From positions 186,001 through 250,000 of the forward strand of contig NZ_CP107532.1 in the NCBI RefSeq assembly GCF_025813715.1: a DNA stretch of 64,000 nucleotides, read 5' to 3'. The position numbers and the translations under genes were made by a program. Source of the stretch: Methylobacterium sp. FF17 (GTDB lineage Bacteria; Pseudomonadota; Alphaproteobacteria; Rhizobiales; Beijerinckiaceae). The notes beneath the pieces were generated by a model. It worked only from the letters and a program-made list of their open reading frames with translations. It was not told where the DNA came from and made no database searches. Positions 44,806 through 52,848 of the stretch are shown here, piece by piece (the stretch's first letter is position 1; each line of letters begins with the position of its first letter).

Positions 44806-45376
44806 ATGCCCCGCACCCGAATCCTCGCCCTCGACCTCGCGACCGTAGGCGCTGCCGCATGGACGGTCGGCGAGCTCGGTCGCGTCGACACGATGCATTT
44901 CGATCTGCGCGAGCGGGCCGGCGTCTCCAAGGCCAAGCAGGCCTCGTCCCACGGCGCCCTGTTCGTCGCCCTGCATGCCCTCGTCACCGACCTGATCGAC
45001 CTGGCGGACCCCGAGGTCATCGCGGTCGAGAAGGACACCGGCCGGGGCTACTCGATCCTCGTCATGCTTGGGGGGCCTGAGGGCCATCGCCGAGCTCGCT
45101 GCGGCCGAGCGGGGCATCCGGTGCATCACGGATCTCGACGCCTCGACCGCACGGGCCCTGGCCGGCGTCGGTGGCGGCGCCACCAAGAAGGAGGTCGCCG
45201 GCGCCCGGGCGCGGATGCTGTTCGGCCTCCCCACCCAGACCGATGACGAGGTCGACGCCGTCATCCTCCATGCCGCGGTCGAGGCCCGCCTCAAGGCCGA
45301 GGCGATCCAGGCCCTCCTGAAGTCCACCCCCCGTCGCAAGGCCCCCCGGGCCCTCACCAAGAGGAGGGCCGCATGA
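44806..45376 (+). pseudogene. RuvC-like resolvase frameshifted in a G6 tract
   Basis: A phage-type RuvC-fold nuclease of about 190 codons. The first frame (ATG 44806) gives RILALDLATVGAAAWTVGE with the first catalytic Asp and ADPEVIAVEKDTGRGYSILV with the Glu; after a run of six G near 45070-45075 the sequence continues one frame over as LRAIAELAAAERGIRCITDL and DEVDAVILHAAVEARLK, which holds the last two acids. One inserted G explains the break. It may be a sequencing error, a true mutation or slippage. The stop overlaps the start of the holin-like gene by four bases. Confidence 0.7.
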
Positions 45377-45612
45377 GGCTCGTCGACAACATCGAGTGCG
45401 TCCTCAAGCACGCATGGTCGCTCAAGTTCACCGCGCTGCTCCTGGTTCTCGATACCGCCCAGGGTAGCGTCGCCTTCTTCGCCGGTTCCGAGCTCGTCAG
45501 CCCGGTCACCCTGACCGCCGCGAACATCGGGCTCGGGCTGGCGTCATTCCTCGCCCGCTGCGTCGCTCAGGAGAAGGTGTCCGGCTCGGCCGCACCGGGA
45601 GGCGAGGCATGA
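45373..45612 (+). CDS. small membrane protein, holin-like
   Basis: A 79-residue protein with two hydrophobic segments (LKFTALLLVLDTAQGSVAFF and LTAANIGLGLASFLARCVAQ). The size, topology and position directly before the endolysin gene, overlapping it by four bases, are those of a phage holin or holin-like protein that lets the endolysin reach the wall. No sequence signature fixes the family, so the role is from context. Confidence 0.65.
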   Translation: MRLVDNIECVLKHAWSLKFTALLLVLDTAQGSVAFFAGSELVSPVTLTAANIGLGLASFLARCVAQEKVSGSAAPGGEA

Positions 45613-46214
45613 ACCTGCTCTCCCTCTTCTCCCGCCTGCGCCGTCCCGCGCTCGCCGCCGCCATCGCCGTGGCGCCGATGGCCCCGGCCCGGGCCGCACC
45701 CATCGTGGTGCCGGTCTCGGTCGCCGCGGCCCCCGCCGTCCGTCGCAAGACCAAGGGACGCCTCGTCGCCGGGACCGCGCTCGCGACCCTTGTCTGCACC
45801 GTCATCACCGGCTTCGAGGGCATGCGGACGACGGCCTACCGGGACGTGGTCGGGATTCCGACCGCGTGCGTGGGCGAGACGAAGGGCATCCGCATGGGCA
45901 TGACCTTCACCAAGCCCCAGTGCGAGGCCATGCTCCTCAAGCGCCTGACCGAGGACTTCGGGCCCGCCATCGAGAGGTGCGTCACCCGTCCCATGGGCGA
46001 CGACTTCTACGCGGCCGCGATCTCGCTCGCCTACAACATCGGCGACGGCGGCTTCTGCAAGTCCAGCATCGTCCGGCTCTACAACGCCGGGGACCGCCGA
46101 GCCGCCTGCAACGCCTTCCTCCTCTACGACAAGGGCGGCAAGCCGCCCCGCGTCATCGCCGGGCTGGTCAAGCGCCGCCAGGCGGAGCGGGCCCTGTGCC
46201 TGAAGGGAATCTGA
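45609..46214 (+). CDS. GH24 phage lysozyme (endolysin)
   Basis: Endolysin of 201 residues that cuts the MurNAc-GlcNAc bond of peptidoglycan. A hydrophobic N-terminal leader (LAAAIAVAPMAPARAAP) and a second hydrophobic stretch (LVAGTALATLVCTVITGF) suggest signal-arrest export. The GH24 core begins at GFEGMRTTAYRDVVGIPTAC with the catalytic Glu and the Asp eight residues on, followed by VGETKGIRMGMTF and SLAYNIGDGGFCKSS and GLVKRRQAERALCL, the usual GH24 C-terminal signature. Part of a lysis cassette with the holin-like and spanin genes. Confidence 0.9.
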   Translation: MNLLSLFSRLRRPALAAAIAVAPMAPARAAPIVVPVSVAAAPAVRRKTKGRLVAGTALATLVCTVITGFEGMRTTAYRDVVGIPTACVGETKGIRMGMTFTKPQCEAMLLKRLTEDFGPAIERCVTRPMGDDFYAAAISLAYNIGDGGFCKSSIVRLYNAGDRRAACNAFLLYDKGGKPPRVIAGLVKRRQAERALCLKGI

Positions 46215-46272
46215 CGACGCGCCTCCCCAGGGACGGCGCTGCCGTCTCAGCCTTCATCCACGGAGCCAACCT

Positions 46273-46509
46273 ATGACCCCGCATCACGCCGCCTTCCTCA
46301 TCGTCGTCGCCCTGCTCCTGTTCTGCCGCCTGAACACCCTGATGCGGATTGCGATGGCGGCAGGCCTGGTGGGCATCGCGAAGGACGGCACCCTGCTCGG
46401 GTCCGTCGCGTCGATGCTGTCTCTCCTGTTCGCGGTCGCCCTCGTCGCGCAGGCCACATGGCGCCTGATCCCCCGGCGTAAGGCCAGGTCGCTGCGGGGG
46501 GCTCGCTGA
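46273..46509 (+). CDS. second small membrane protein of the lysis cassette
   Basis: A 78-residue protein with an N-terminal hydrophobic helix (AAFLIVVALLLFCRLNTLM), a second (LLGSVASMLSLLFAVALVAQ) and a basic tail (RRKARSLRGAR). It sits two bases before the inner-membrane spanin gene. It could be a holin or antiholin; the family is not recognised. Confidence 0.6.
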   Translation: MTPHHAAFLIVVALLLFCRLNTLMRIAMAAGLVGIAKDGTLLGSVASMLSLLFAVALVAQATWRLIPRRKARSLRGAR

Positions 46510-46511
46510 TC

Positions 46512-46964
46512 ATGTCCATCCTGATCAAGGCCGGCCTCGCCGTCGTCGCGTTCCTCGCCCTCGCATGGGCCGGCATCGCCACCTACGACCACGTCTACGA
46601 TGCCGGCGTCGCGGCCGAGCACGCCAAGACCCAGGCCGTCGAGACCAAGCTGGACGCCATGACCGACCGTGCCCTGCAGGCCGAAGCCACCGCCAAGGAC
46701 AACGAGACCGCGGCCCTCGCTTTGGGGCAGTCCCTGACCGATCAGGCCGCGGCCTACGACGCCCACGACGCCAGCGCGAAGTCCGACGCCGACGCCTACA
46801 CCGCGGCCCTCGATGCCGCCCGTCGGGCCCGCTGCCCGGACGTGCCCGATCCCATCCCCGGCGCCATTCACGGCGCCCTGACCGGAATCGTCACCCCCGA
46901 GGACGCCCCCCTGCCGGGCAGCCTCAAGGCGGCCATCCGCGACCTGAAGCGGAGGGGCAAGTGA
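46512..46964 (+). CDS. inner-membrane spanin (Rz-like)
   Basis: A 150-residue protein with one N-terminal membrane helix (AGLAVVAFLALAWAGIATY) and a long Ala/Asp-rich periplasmic helix (EHAKTQAVETKLDAMTDRAL and onward), the layout of i-spanins such as lambda Rz, which pair with an outer-membrane lipoprotein to fuse the two membranes at lysis. The following gene encodes such a lipoprotein and overlaps it by four bases. Assigned by topology and position, since Rz proteins diverge quickly. Confidence 0.7.
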   Translation: MSILIKAGLAVVAFLALAWAGIATYDHVYDAGVAAEHAKTQAVETKLDAMTDRALQAEATAKDNETAALALGQSLTDQAAAYDAHDASAKSDADAYTAALDAARRARCPDVPDPIPGAIHGALTGIVTPEDAPLPGSLKAAIRDLKRRGK

Positions 46965-47245
46965 CCCTCCGATTCCTGGCGCTGATGGCGCTCCTTTCCC
47001 TCGCGGCCTGCGCCGAGAAGCCGGTGCTCGAAGCGCCGCGCCCGATCATCCAACGGGTGGTCGTCGACCCGACGCCGGTCCCGGACCGCCTCCTGACCTG
47101 CCGGGCGCAGCCGGCCCTCCTCGACGAGGACGCGCCCCAGTCCGCGCTGGCCCCGACCTACGTCGACGAGCGCGCGGCCGGGCAGGACTGCCGCACCAAG
47201 CTCGCCGCCGTCAGGCGAACCCTCAGAGGAAAGCCCGTTCGATGA
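46961..47245 (+). CDS. outer-membrane spanin lipoprotein (Rz1-like)
   Basis: Starts at GTG 46961 inside the stop of the i-spanin gene (GTGA overlap). The leader MTLRFLALMALLSLAACAE ends in a classic lipobox LAAC, so the mature protein of about 80 residues is acylated and anchored to the outer membrane. The mature part is Pro-rich near its start (EAPRPIIQRVVVDPTPVP), as in Rz1. Unlike lambda, the gene follows the i-spanin gene rather than lying inside it. Confidence 0.72.
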   Translation: MTLRFLALMALLSLAACAEKPVLEAPRPIIQRVVVDPTPVPDRLLTCRAQPALLDEDAPQSALAPTYVDERAAGQDCRTKLAAVRRTLRGKPVR

Positions 47246-47580
47246 ACTTCAGTTGGGACATCAACATCGGCCACATCGTGATGGTCGTCGTGCCCCTGCT
47301 CGGCGTCATCGTTGGATACGTGACGCTGAGGGTGAAGGCCGAGTCCAACGACACGGCCACCAAGAACCTCGGCACCCGCGTCGACGCCTACGGCACCGCG
47401 CTCGCCGACCTCCGTCTCCACGTCGAGGCGACGTGCGTGAAGAAGGACGACCTGCAGCGGGTCGAGGACAGGATCACCGACCGCATTGGGACCGTCGAGC
47501 ACACCGTCCGGAACACCTCCGCGACCATCCTGGCGGCGCTGACGAATAACGCCCGACCGGAACGGGGGACGCGTCCATGA
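47242..47580 (+). CDS. membrane-anchored coiled-coil hypothetical protein
   Basis: A 112-residue protein with an N-terminal membrane helix (IGHIVMVVVPLLGVIVGYVT) followed by a predicted coiled-coil-like segment (CVKKDDLQRVEDRITDRIGT). It overlaps both neighbours by four bases, so it is part of the same lysis-linked operon. Similar small phage proteins are often annotated only as hypothetical. Function unknown. Confidence 0.6.
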   Translation: MNFSWDINIGHIVMVVVPLLGVIVGYVTLRVKAESNDTATKNLGTRVDAYGTALADLRLHVEATCVKKDDLQRVEDRITDRIGTVEHTVRNTSATILAALTNNARPERGTRP

Positions 47581-48077
47581 GGTGGGCCGCCAGCCGGATC
47601 TCGATCCTCTACATCCTCGGGGCGGTCATCTGGTCCGTCTACGCGGTCGCGTGCGGGATCAGCTATGGACGTCCCCTCGATCTGGTGGGTTGGGCGCAGA
47701 CCCCGCGCGTCGCCGCCGGGCAGCCGCTGGTCGTCGGCTATACGGTGACCCGCCGGCAGATCTGCGAGCTCACCCGCTACGTTACCATCATCGACGGGGG
47801 CGGCCATCGCCATGAGTTCCCCGCCGAGTACCGGCCGGCGCTCGGTCGCCCGGGCGATACCGAATCGTTCTTCGTGGAGCGGGTGGTGCCGTTGTCCGCC
47901 ATCCCCGGTCCCGCCCGGTACCGCGTGATCCTGGCCTACGAATGCCCGATCTCGGTCGGGCCCGTCCTCGTGCCGAACCTGTTCCACCAGGCCTCGCCGA
48001 ACACCCTCATCCTTCCCGACATCGAGTTTGAGATCCTGGCGCCCCCGCCCGATGAGGCGACCCATGACGCCGGGTGA
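47577..48077 (+). CDS. membrane-anchored beta-rich hypothetical protein
   Basis: A 166-residue protein: N-terminal membrane helix (ISILYILGAVIWSVYAVACG) and a beta-sandwich-like extracytoplasmic domain (AAGQPLVVGYTVTRRQICEL, YVTIIDGGGHRHEFPAEYRP). Position in the overlapping lysis-linked operon suggests a phage-encoded envelope protein. I do not recognise a family. Confidence 0.6.
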   Translation: MRWAASRISILYILGAVIWSVYAVACGISYGRPLDLVGWAQTPRVAAGQPLVVGYTVTRRQICELTRYVTIIDGGGHRHEFPAEYRPALGRPGDTESFFVERVVPLSAIPGPARYRVILAYECPISVGPVLVPNLFHQASPNTLILPDIEFEILAPPPDEATHDAG

Positions 48078-48222
48078 CGTCGCCTACATCCTCACCCTGG
48101 CGGGCCTCCTTCGGGCCGGCATCCTTGCCGATCCGGTCCCGGACTATCGACAGGAAGACCTCCGATGGTGGCCGGCGTTCGATTGGGACCGCTACCTCGG
48201 CATCGACCGGATGGCGGCCTGA
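48064..48222 (+). CDS. small hypothetical protein, possibly truncated by an in-frame TGA
   Basis: A 52-residue ORF from ATG 48064, overlapping the previous gene by 14 bases (MTPGDVAYILTLAGLLRAGI, ending FDWDRYLGIDRMAA). After TGA 48220-48222 the same frame continues for 53 codons with protein-like sequence (HLIKRGLFQVAWEMHRGKPR, TGKGIVHYARELGVRPPAIS) to TGA 48382-48384. A full-length version of about 106 residues, broken by one nonsense codon, is therefore plausible. Function unknown. Confidence 0.45.
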   Translation: MTPGDVAYILTLAGLLRAGILADPVPDYRQEDLRWWPAFDWDRYLGIDRMAA

Positions 48223-48438
48223 CACCTGATCAAGCGGGGCCTCTTCCAGGTCGCCTGGGAGATGCACAGGGGGAAGCCGCGTCCGACGACGAAGCTCACG
48301 GGCAAGGGCATCGTCCACTACGCCCGCGAGCTCGGCGTGCGGCCGCCCGCCATCTCCAAGCAGGGTCTGCTGCCAGGTTTCTGAGGGCCCGGAACGCAGC
48401 GTAACTAAAACGTAGCTCAGACCTCTTCACTACACTTT

Positions 48439-48467
48439 GGGCCTGTTTCCATCGCTGGAGCAGGCCC
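48439..48467. terminator. bidirectional stem-loop terminator
   Basis: GGGCCTG (48439-48445) and CAGGCCC (48461-48467) form a perfect 7-bp stem with a 15-base loop. It lies exactly between convergent gene clusters (ends at 48384 and 48476) with T-rich stretches on either side, so it can serve both. Confidence 0.6.
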
Positions 48468-48475
48468 TTAGCGTT

Positions 48476-48898
48476 TCAGTCGCCCGTCGAGAACTCAGCC
48501 GCCCCACGCGCGCAGGGCGTCTTCCCATACCACTCCATCACCGCGCCCTCCTCCAGGGCCACGCACCACCGGCCGAGGTCGCCCGCGTCCCCGCACCAGG
48601 CGTCCTGCCGTAGGAGTGCCTTCCCCTTCCGCCGGATGACCACTGCGTCCTTGGGGGCCCGATTGTCGGTGATGGAGCATGTGATCTGGACGTCGTCGTG
48701 GCCGGCCTTGGCGTTCTGCGAGACCTGCATCCCCGTCGTGTGCGTGAATGGACCGGCTTCCTGAACGACGCCCACGTACCAGTGCGGCGCGGACCATGGC
48801 CCCTCGTCGGCGACCGCGGCGGTCGTGATCAGGACAATGAGGATGGCGAAGGCGCTACGCGTGATGGATCTCCAGGTGGGATGGGGACGGCCCAGCAC
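48476..48898 (-). CDS. small secreted hypothetical protein
   Basis: About 140 residues from GTG 48898, overlapping the upstream gene. The N-terminus has a basic start and hydrophobic core (SAFAILIVLITTAAVADEGP) with a likely signal-peptidase site after AVA. The mature part has paired cysteines (ITCSITDN, AWCGDAGDLGRWCVALEEG, KTPCARG), suggesting disulphides in the periplasm. Last gene of a five-gene minus-strand operon behind an AAA+ ATPase. Family not recognised. Confidence 0.55.
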   Translation of the reverse strand: MLGRPHPTWRSITRSAFAILIVLITTAAVADEGPWSAPHWYVGVVQEAGPFTHTTGMQVSQNAKAGHDDVQITCSITDNRAPKDAVVIRRKGKALLRQDAWCGDAGDLGRWCVALEEGAVMEWYGKTPCARGAAEFSTGD

Positions 48899-49209
48899 GA
48901 GCCGTCGGGCAGGAAGGACACGGAGGCGGCCGCGCGGATCGGGCTGCCGTCGGGAAGCGTGAATTCGTCGGACCGGTAGGGATCGAACCGAACCCGCAGC
49001 GCGCCTTCCGGGAGGCCCGATTCGGCGGGGACGCCCCGGGCGAGGGCGACCACCTCGCGGGCCTGCCGCTCGCGAATCCGGCGCACGCCCGGGAGGGAGA
49101 CGATGAACCGGACGTCCCTGAGGGTCAGGGATGGGACGTGGCCGACGACCCAATTTCTGACGCGGACGGACCAGCAGCGCCGGCTCAAGTTGCGGTAGAC
49201 GTCCGTCAC
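48829..49209 (-). CDS. hypothetical protein of the AAA+ operon
   Basis: About 126 residues from GTG 49209, which overlaps the stop of the preceding gene (GTGA). It has a charged helix (VRRIRERQAREVVALARGVP) and a C-terminal beta-rich part (LRVRFDPYRSDEFTLPDGSP, then SVSFLPDGSCWAVPIPPG). The frame is open far upstream, but only the part after 49209 looks coding because the preceding gene occupies the rest. Function unknown. Confidence 0.5.
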   Translation of the reverse strand: MTDVYRNLSRRCWSVRVRNWVVGHVPSLTLRDVRFIVSLPGVRRIRERQAREVVALARGVPAESGLPEGALRVRFDPYRSDEFTLPDGSPIRAAASVSFLPDGSCWAVPIPPGDPSRVAPSPSSLS

Positions 49210-49427
49210 CGCTGCGGCATGGGCAGGGGGGCGAACGCCAATGCCAGGCTCTCCGCCTCGGCGGCGATGCGCATCGCCGCCTCCGGGTGCAGCATGCCGG
49301 CATCGACGAGGCGCGCCGCCCAGATGACCCTCGCCCGGAACCCGCGCGCGACGAGACGGCAACTCCTTCCCATCTGCCATGCGGCCTGGATGCGATCCGC
49401 CGTCGCGTGGAGGTCAGGGACGCACAT
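49206..49427 (-). CDS. small hypothetical protein of the AAA+ operon
   Basis: A 73-residue protein, mostly helical and Ala-rich (HATADRIQAAWQMGRSCRLV, EAAMRIAAEAESLALAFAPL). It overlaps the gene upstream by 14 bases and the one downstream by four, a tight phage-like packing. No family recognised. Confidence 0.5.
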   Translation of the reverse strand: MCVPDLHATADRIQAAWQMGRSCRLVARGFRARVIWAARLVDAGMLHPEAAMRIAAEAESLALAFAPLPMPQR

Positions 49428-49662
49428 GCTCGCGGCCTCCCGTCTCCAGGGCGAGATCCAGCGCCTCGGCCGCCTGCTGGGCGGCCTCGACCGGGGTCAT
49501 CGCCTTGTGGCGAACCGCAAGCTGAAGCGCCTCCAGATGGCTGCCGCAGACGCGGGCCGCATCGACGGAGACGCGACCGGCGAGCGCCTCGGCGCCGAGG
49601 TGACGCTGGCAGAGCTCGACGAGGGCGGCACCGTGTTCGCCGGGGATCGTAGTGGAGCGCAT
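49414..49662 (-). CDS. small hypothetical protein of the AAA+ operon
   Basis: An 82-residue protein of predicted helices (HGAALVELCQRHLGAEALAG, SHLEALQLAVRHKAMTPVEA, AAQQAAEALDLALE). ATG 49662 lies 21 bases after the AAA+ gene. Because it directly follows the ATPase it may be an adaptor or partner of it, but nothing in the sequence proves that. Confidence 0.5.
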   Translation of the reverse strand: MRSTTIPGEHGAALVELCQRHLGAEALAGRVSVDAARVCGSHLEALQLAVRHKAMTPVEAAQQAAEALDLALETGGREHVRP

Positions 49663-49683
49663 GGGGTATTCTCCTGTTCGGGA

Positions 49684-51297
49684 TCAGTGGCGGGGGGCCA
49701 GGCCGTCGCGGCCCGCTACGATGGTTTCGCAAAGCCGACGAACGCGACGCACGCTTCCCCCGTCGAAATGCTGCTCGATCAGGGCTTCCTCATCGCCATC
49801 CAGGTCCGGGAGCCAGCGCTCGTCCAGGCCACGCTCGGCCCGGATCTCCGCCATGATCCCGCGAACGAGGACTGGGAGGTCCTCGCGCCGGGGGCTCGGC
49901 ATGGAAAAAATCCGGAATCGGTCGACCAACGCGCTATGGTCCTTCCGCAGTCCCGTCAGGCCGTTGGCCGTCGCGATCCAGGAGATCCCCGACAGGTCGA
50001 CCGGGTGCTCGACGTAGGGGTCGAAGAAGGTCTGGGGGTCGGCCGTTAGCGTCAGGAGGCCGTCCAGCATCGAGCCGTTCTGCCTGCCCGATGCGGCCTT
50101 CTCGATCTCGTCCAGGACAATGACCGCGCACGCCATGCCAAGCCGCTTCAGGAGCTGCAACGGCACGGATGCGCGACCGGTCCCCCATTGGCGGGATGTG
50201 CCATTTAGGGACGAATCGCTGACGCCACCGCAGGAAAGGATTTGCCATCCCAGCCCGAGGACCTCGGCCAGGCGCCGGGCCAGCCGCGACTTGCCCGATC
50301 CCGGCGGCCCGACGATCAGGAGCGGGCGCAGGTGGACGTGCGGCCGCCCGGCGAGGTCCCGCAGCACCGCATCGACGACGTCGGCGGCGTAGGGGAACTC
50401 GCCGACGAGGATCTCCCGCGCCCGGGCGAGGTCGGGCACGCGGACGAGGGGCCAGCGGCGGCAGGCGAACGGCGCGTACTCGGACCGGGCGGTCGTCGCG
50501 TTCGTCGCGTTCAAACCGCCGATGCGGTCCTCGCCGGCCTTGGCCGTTCCGGGCAAGTGATCCGTCGTCGCCAGGACCAGTAGCGACGGGCCGCTGCTGG
50601 TCCGGGCGGCCTCGATGGCCTTGAGGCCGGCCTTCGCCTTCGCCTCCTTCGCCCATTCCGGCTCGGCCTGCGGGAGCGTGCCCGTAAAGGCCGCGCGTCC
50701 GAACTCGATGCAATCGCGCACGAAGCCGGTAGGACCGCCTCCGGGGCGCCACTCCTGGAATCTCCACGGCTCATCCGCGTGAAGGGAGGCCCCGACGGCG
50801 CAGTAGAGCAGGTCGTCCTCGGCGCGCTTCCGCAGGCGGGCGTGGCGCCATGCGATGTCGGCGGTCTCGGCCCGCGCCTCCCTGTCGCCTAGGTCAGCGA
50901 GCAGGAGCCTCACGGTGTCGAAAAACTCCTCCTCGCGTCCGTCCGGGCCGAGGTCGAGGTCCCTGTCGATGGCGGTGTGGACGTACGTGATCCGGCCGAG
51001 GATTCCCCGCGCCTCGTGCAGATCGCTGGCGAACCGGGTCTCGGCGGCGATCCGGTCGCCCTTGTTGCCGACGCAGGTGTTCGCCGCCCGCCACAGTCCC
51101 CGGACGAGCTCGTAGAGCGGCGCCGATCCCCCGCACTGGGCGAGCATGATCTCTCGGCCCCCGTCGAAGACGCTGGGGCAGATCGAGAGGATCACTGCCT
51201 GGATGTGTCGGGCGTGGCTGTTGCGGTGGAGCGGCGTGCCGAGGAGCAGGTCGCGCACGGACGGCGCACCCGCCCCGTCACGGGGGGTCTTTCGCAT
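49684..51297 (-). CDS. AAA+ ATPase (Lon/ClpX-like core) in phage region
   Basis: A 537-residue protein. The first 280 residues are helical and not recognised. The AAA+ module follows: Walker A GPPGSGKSRLARRLAE (about residue 330), Walker B AVIVLDEIEKAASG (about 392), sensor-1 ISWIATANGL and arginine-finger region LVDRFRIF. DEIEKA is the Walker B form of Lon and Clp-type unfoldases, but there is no protease or zinc-binding domain. It heads a five-gene operon of small proteins. A role in remodelling phage or host complexes is possible; none can be assigned. Confidence 0.75.
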   Translation of the reverse strand: MRKTPRDGAGAPSVRDLLLGTPLHRNSHARHIQAVILSICPSVFDGGREIMLAQCGGSAPLYELVRGLWRAANTCVGNKGDRIAAETRFASDLHEARGILGRITYVHTAIDRDLDLGPDGREEEFFDTVRLLLADLGDREARAETADIAWRHARLRKRAEDDLLYCAVGASLHADEPWRFQEWRPGGGPTGFVRDCIEFGRAAFTGTLPQAEPEWAKEAKAKAGLKAIEAARTSSGPSLLVLATTDHLPGTAKAGEDRIGGLNATNATTARSEYAPFACRRWPLVRVPDLARAREILVGEFPYAADVVDAVLRDLAGRPHVHLRPLLIVGPPGSGKSRLARRLAEVLGLGWQILSCGGVSDSSLNGTSRQWGTGRASVPLQLLKRLGMACAVIVLDEIEKAASGRQNGSMLDGLLTLTADPQTFFDPYVEHPVDLSGISWIATANGLTGLRKDHSALVDRFRIFSMPSPRREDLPVLVRGIMAEIRAERGLDERWLPDLDGDEEALIEQHFDGGSVRRVRRLCETIVAGRDGLAPRH

Positions 51298-51387
51298 CGG
51301 TATCTCACCAATTTGGCGCCAGTGGTCGAAGCCGACTGATCGCAGGAGAAACCTCTCTAGCAGGGCCCCCTTAAGAGGATAGCCGCG

Positions 51388-51927
51388 TCAATCCTCGCAA
51401 TTGTCTGCATCTATCCTTGGACGCAGGGCACGCCCGGTCCGAACCCGCTTCAGGCCGTCCAGGGCATTAGCGGCGGCGCGCATCGCGTCGTCGAGGCGGT
51501 CGACGTCGCCGTTGCCCTCGGTGTGGGCGTCGGCGTAGTGCGCGAGGGCGTGGAGGAGCCGGCCGATGCCTTCAGCGTCTTCGTGGCAGCTCATCGCCCC
51601 GAGCGTCCGGAGCACGACTGGATGCAGGCCGGACCTGGTGATGCGGTCGCGCTGGACCGACCGTCGGTTGAGGCGGAACGCTTCCGAAATCGCGTAGGTC
51701 CACCCTTGAGGCCAAAGCCTGGACGCAGCCGCCTCCACCGCCGGGGCGAGGGCCGCGTTCACGGCAACGGGATCGAGCGGCTTCGGTACGCCGTCCTCGA
51801 CGGCATGGGGCGTCCTTTCGGGATCGTACGCCAGCGCCGTCGGGCCGCCGCCGAGGAAGCCGACGGCAGTCCAGCCGGGCGGGACGGGAAAGACGTCGGG
51901 GTCGACGTAGGTGAGGAGGATCTCCAT
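51388..51927 (-). CDS. hypothetical protein
   Basis: A 179-residue soluble protein from ATG 51927 (MEILLTYVDPDVFPVPPGWT). The N-terminal third is beta-rich and the remainder helical (VNAALAPAVEAAASRLWPQG, IGRLLHALAHYADAHTEGNG). It is 90 bases upstream of the AAA+ operon on the same strand and could be transcribed with it. The family is not recognised. Confidence 0.5.
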   Translation of the reverse strand: MEILLTYVDPDVFPVPPGWTAVGFLGGGPTALAYDPERTPHAVEDGVPKPLDPVAVNAALAPAVEAAASRLWPQGWTYAISEAFRLNRRSVQRDRITRSGLHPVVLRTLGAMSCHEDAEGIGRLLHALAHYADAHTEGNGDVDRLDDAMRAAANALDGLKRVRTGRALRPRIDADNCED

Positions 51928-52321
51928 CCCGCCCGGATATCACGAGACCGTAAACGAAGGAGGCCAAGCGCGGTGGCGGGCCTCCTTCGTGTGCTCCCGC
52001 CCCCGGGAATGCGCTCAAGAAAAAGGGTTGTTTTGTTCGACGTCGGCAGGGCCCTCTCCCCGAATCGACGGTGCGTGCGTATTTTCGGCTGGTGCCCATG
52101 GACAAGGCGCGGCTGCCGGTGATGGGGGTAATCCAATCATGCCGGGCCCACGGCCAAAGATGTCCCGTCACTCCTCGCCGAACTCTCTCGCGAGGCTGAC
52201 GCATGTCCGAAGCACACTCACGAACGAGGACCTCGGCGCTCCCTTCATTGCGTGGCGCCGGCATCGAGCCCGCCAGCGCCTCTTCAGGTCCTGGCCAATG
52301 GTTCGCTGACGCTCCCCGTCC
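51928..52321. other. intergenic region, no feature seen
   Basis: About 390 bases between two minus-strand genes. It probably holds the promoter of the 179-residue protein and operon. I found no RNA gene, repeat or operator that I could defend. Confidence 0.35.
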
Positions 52322-52558
52322 TCAGCCGAGCCTTTTGCGGACGAGTCGGAGGGCTTTGTCGATCCGCTCCTCCGACGTGGCTTTAAGGGCGAAATCCGCG
52401 AACGCAGAGTCTTCGTCGAACAGGTTTGAAAATTCCTCCTCGCAGGCACCGAAGAAGGCGTTCTCCGCCTCGATCTGGCGGTCGCTGCCCCAGTCATCGT
52501 CGTCCAGCGGGCGTGCGCTTTTCGCCAGCGCGTCAAGATCCGTCAGCGTCACGCTCAT
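52322..52558 (-). CDS. small acidic hypothetical protein
   Basis: A 78-residue acidic protein starting at ATG 52558 (MSVTLTDLDALAKSARPLDD). It is rich in Asp/Glu in its first two thirds (DDDDWGSDRQIEAENAFFGA) and basic at the end (RIDKALRLVRKRLG). Such charge patterns occur in small phage or antitoxin-like proteins, but no family is recognised. It is divergent from the next gene over 290 bases. Confidence 0.5.
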   Translation of the reverse strand: MSVTLTDLDALAKSARPLDDDDWGSDRQIEAENAFFGACEEEFSNLFDEDSAFADFALKATSEERIDKALRLVRKRLG

Positions 52559-52848
52559 GGATGGAGCCTCGCATCTCGCACCCCAGACCGCAACTGGCCT
52601 AAGCCCCCGGCAACCGTCGATGCTCACCGATCGGTGAATCCGGGCGACCTGCAGCAGGTGCAAGGCCCGCATTAAGTTCCTGCCCGAGGAGGGCCGATCC
52701 GGCGAGGACTCCCAGGACCAACGCTCCGTCGGCCGAGAGAGGCGCTACCCACCTCGGATTTGATTGATTCGATCCGTTCAAATGCGACCTTCCGATTCCG
52801 CGAGCGGTAATTCGGCCAAGCTACGGTGCCCCCGATCCGGAGACACCG

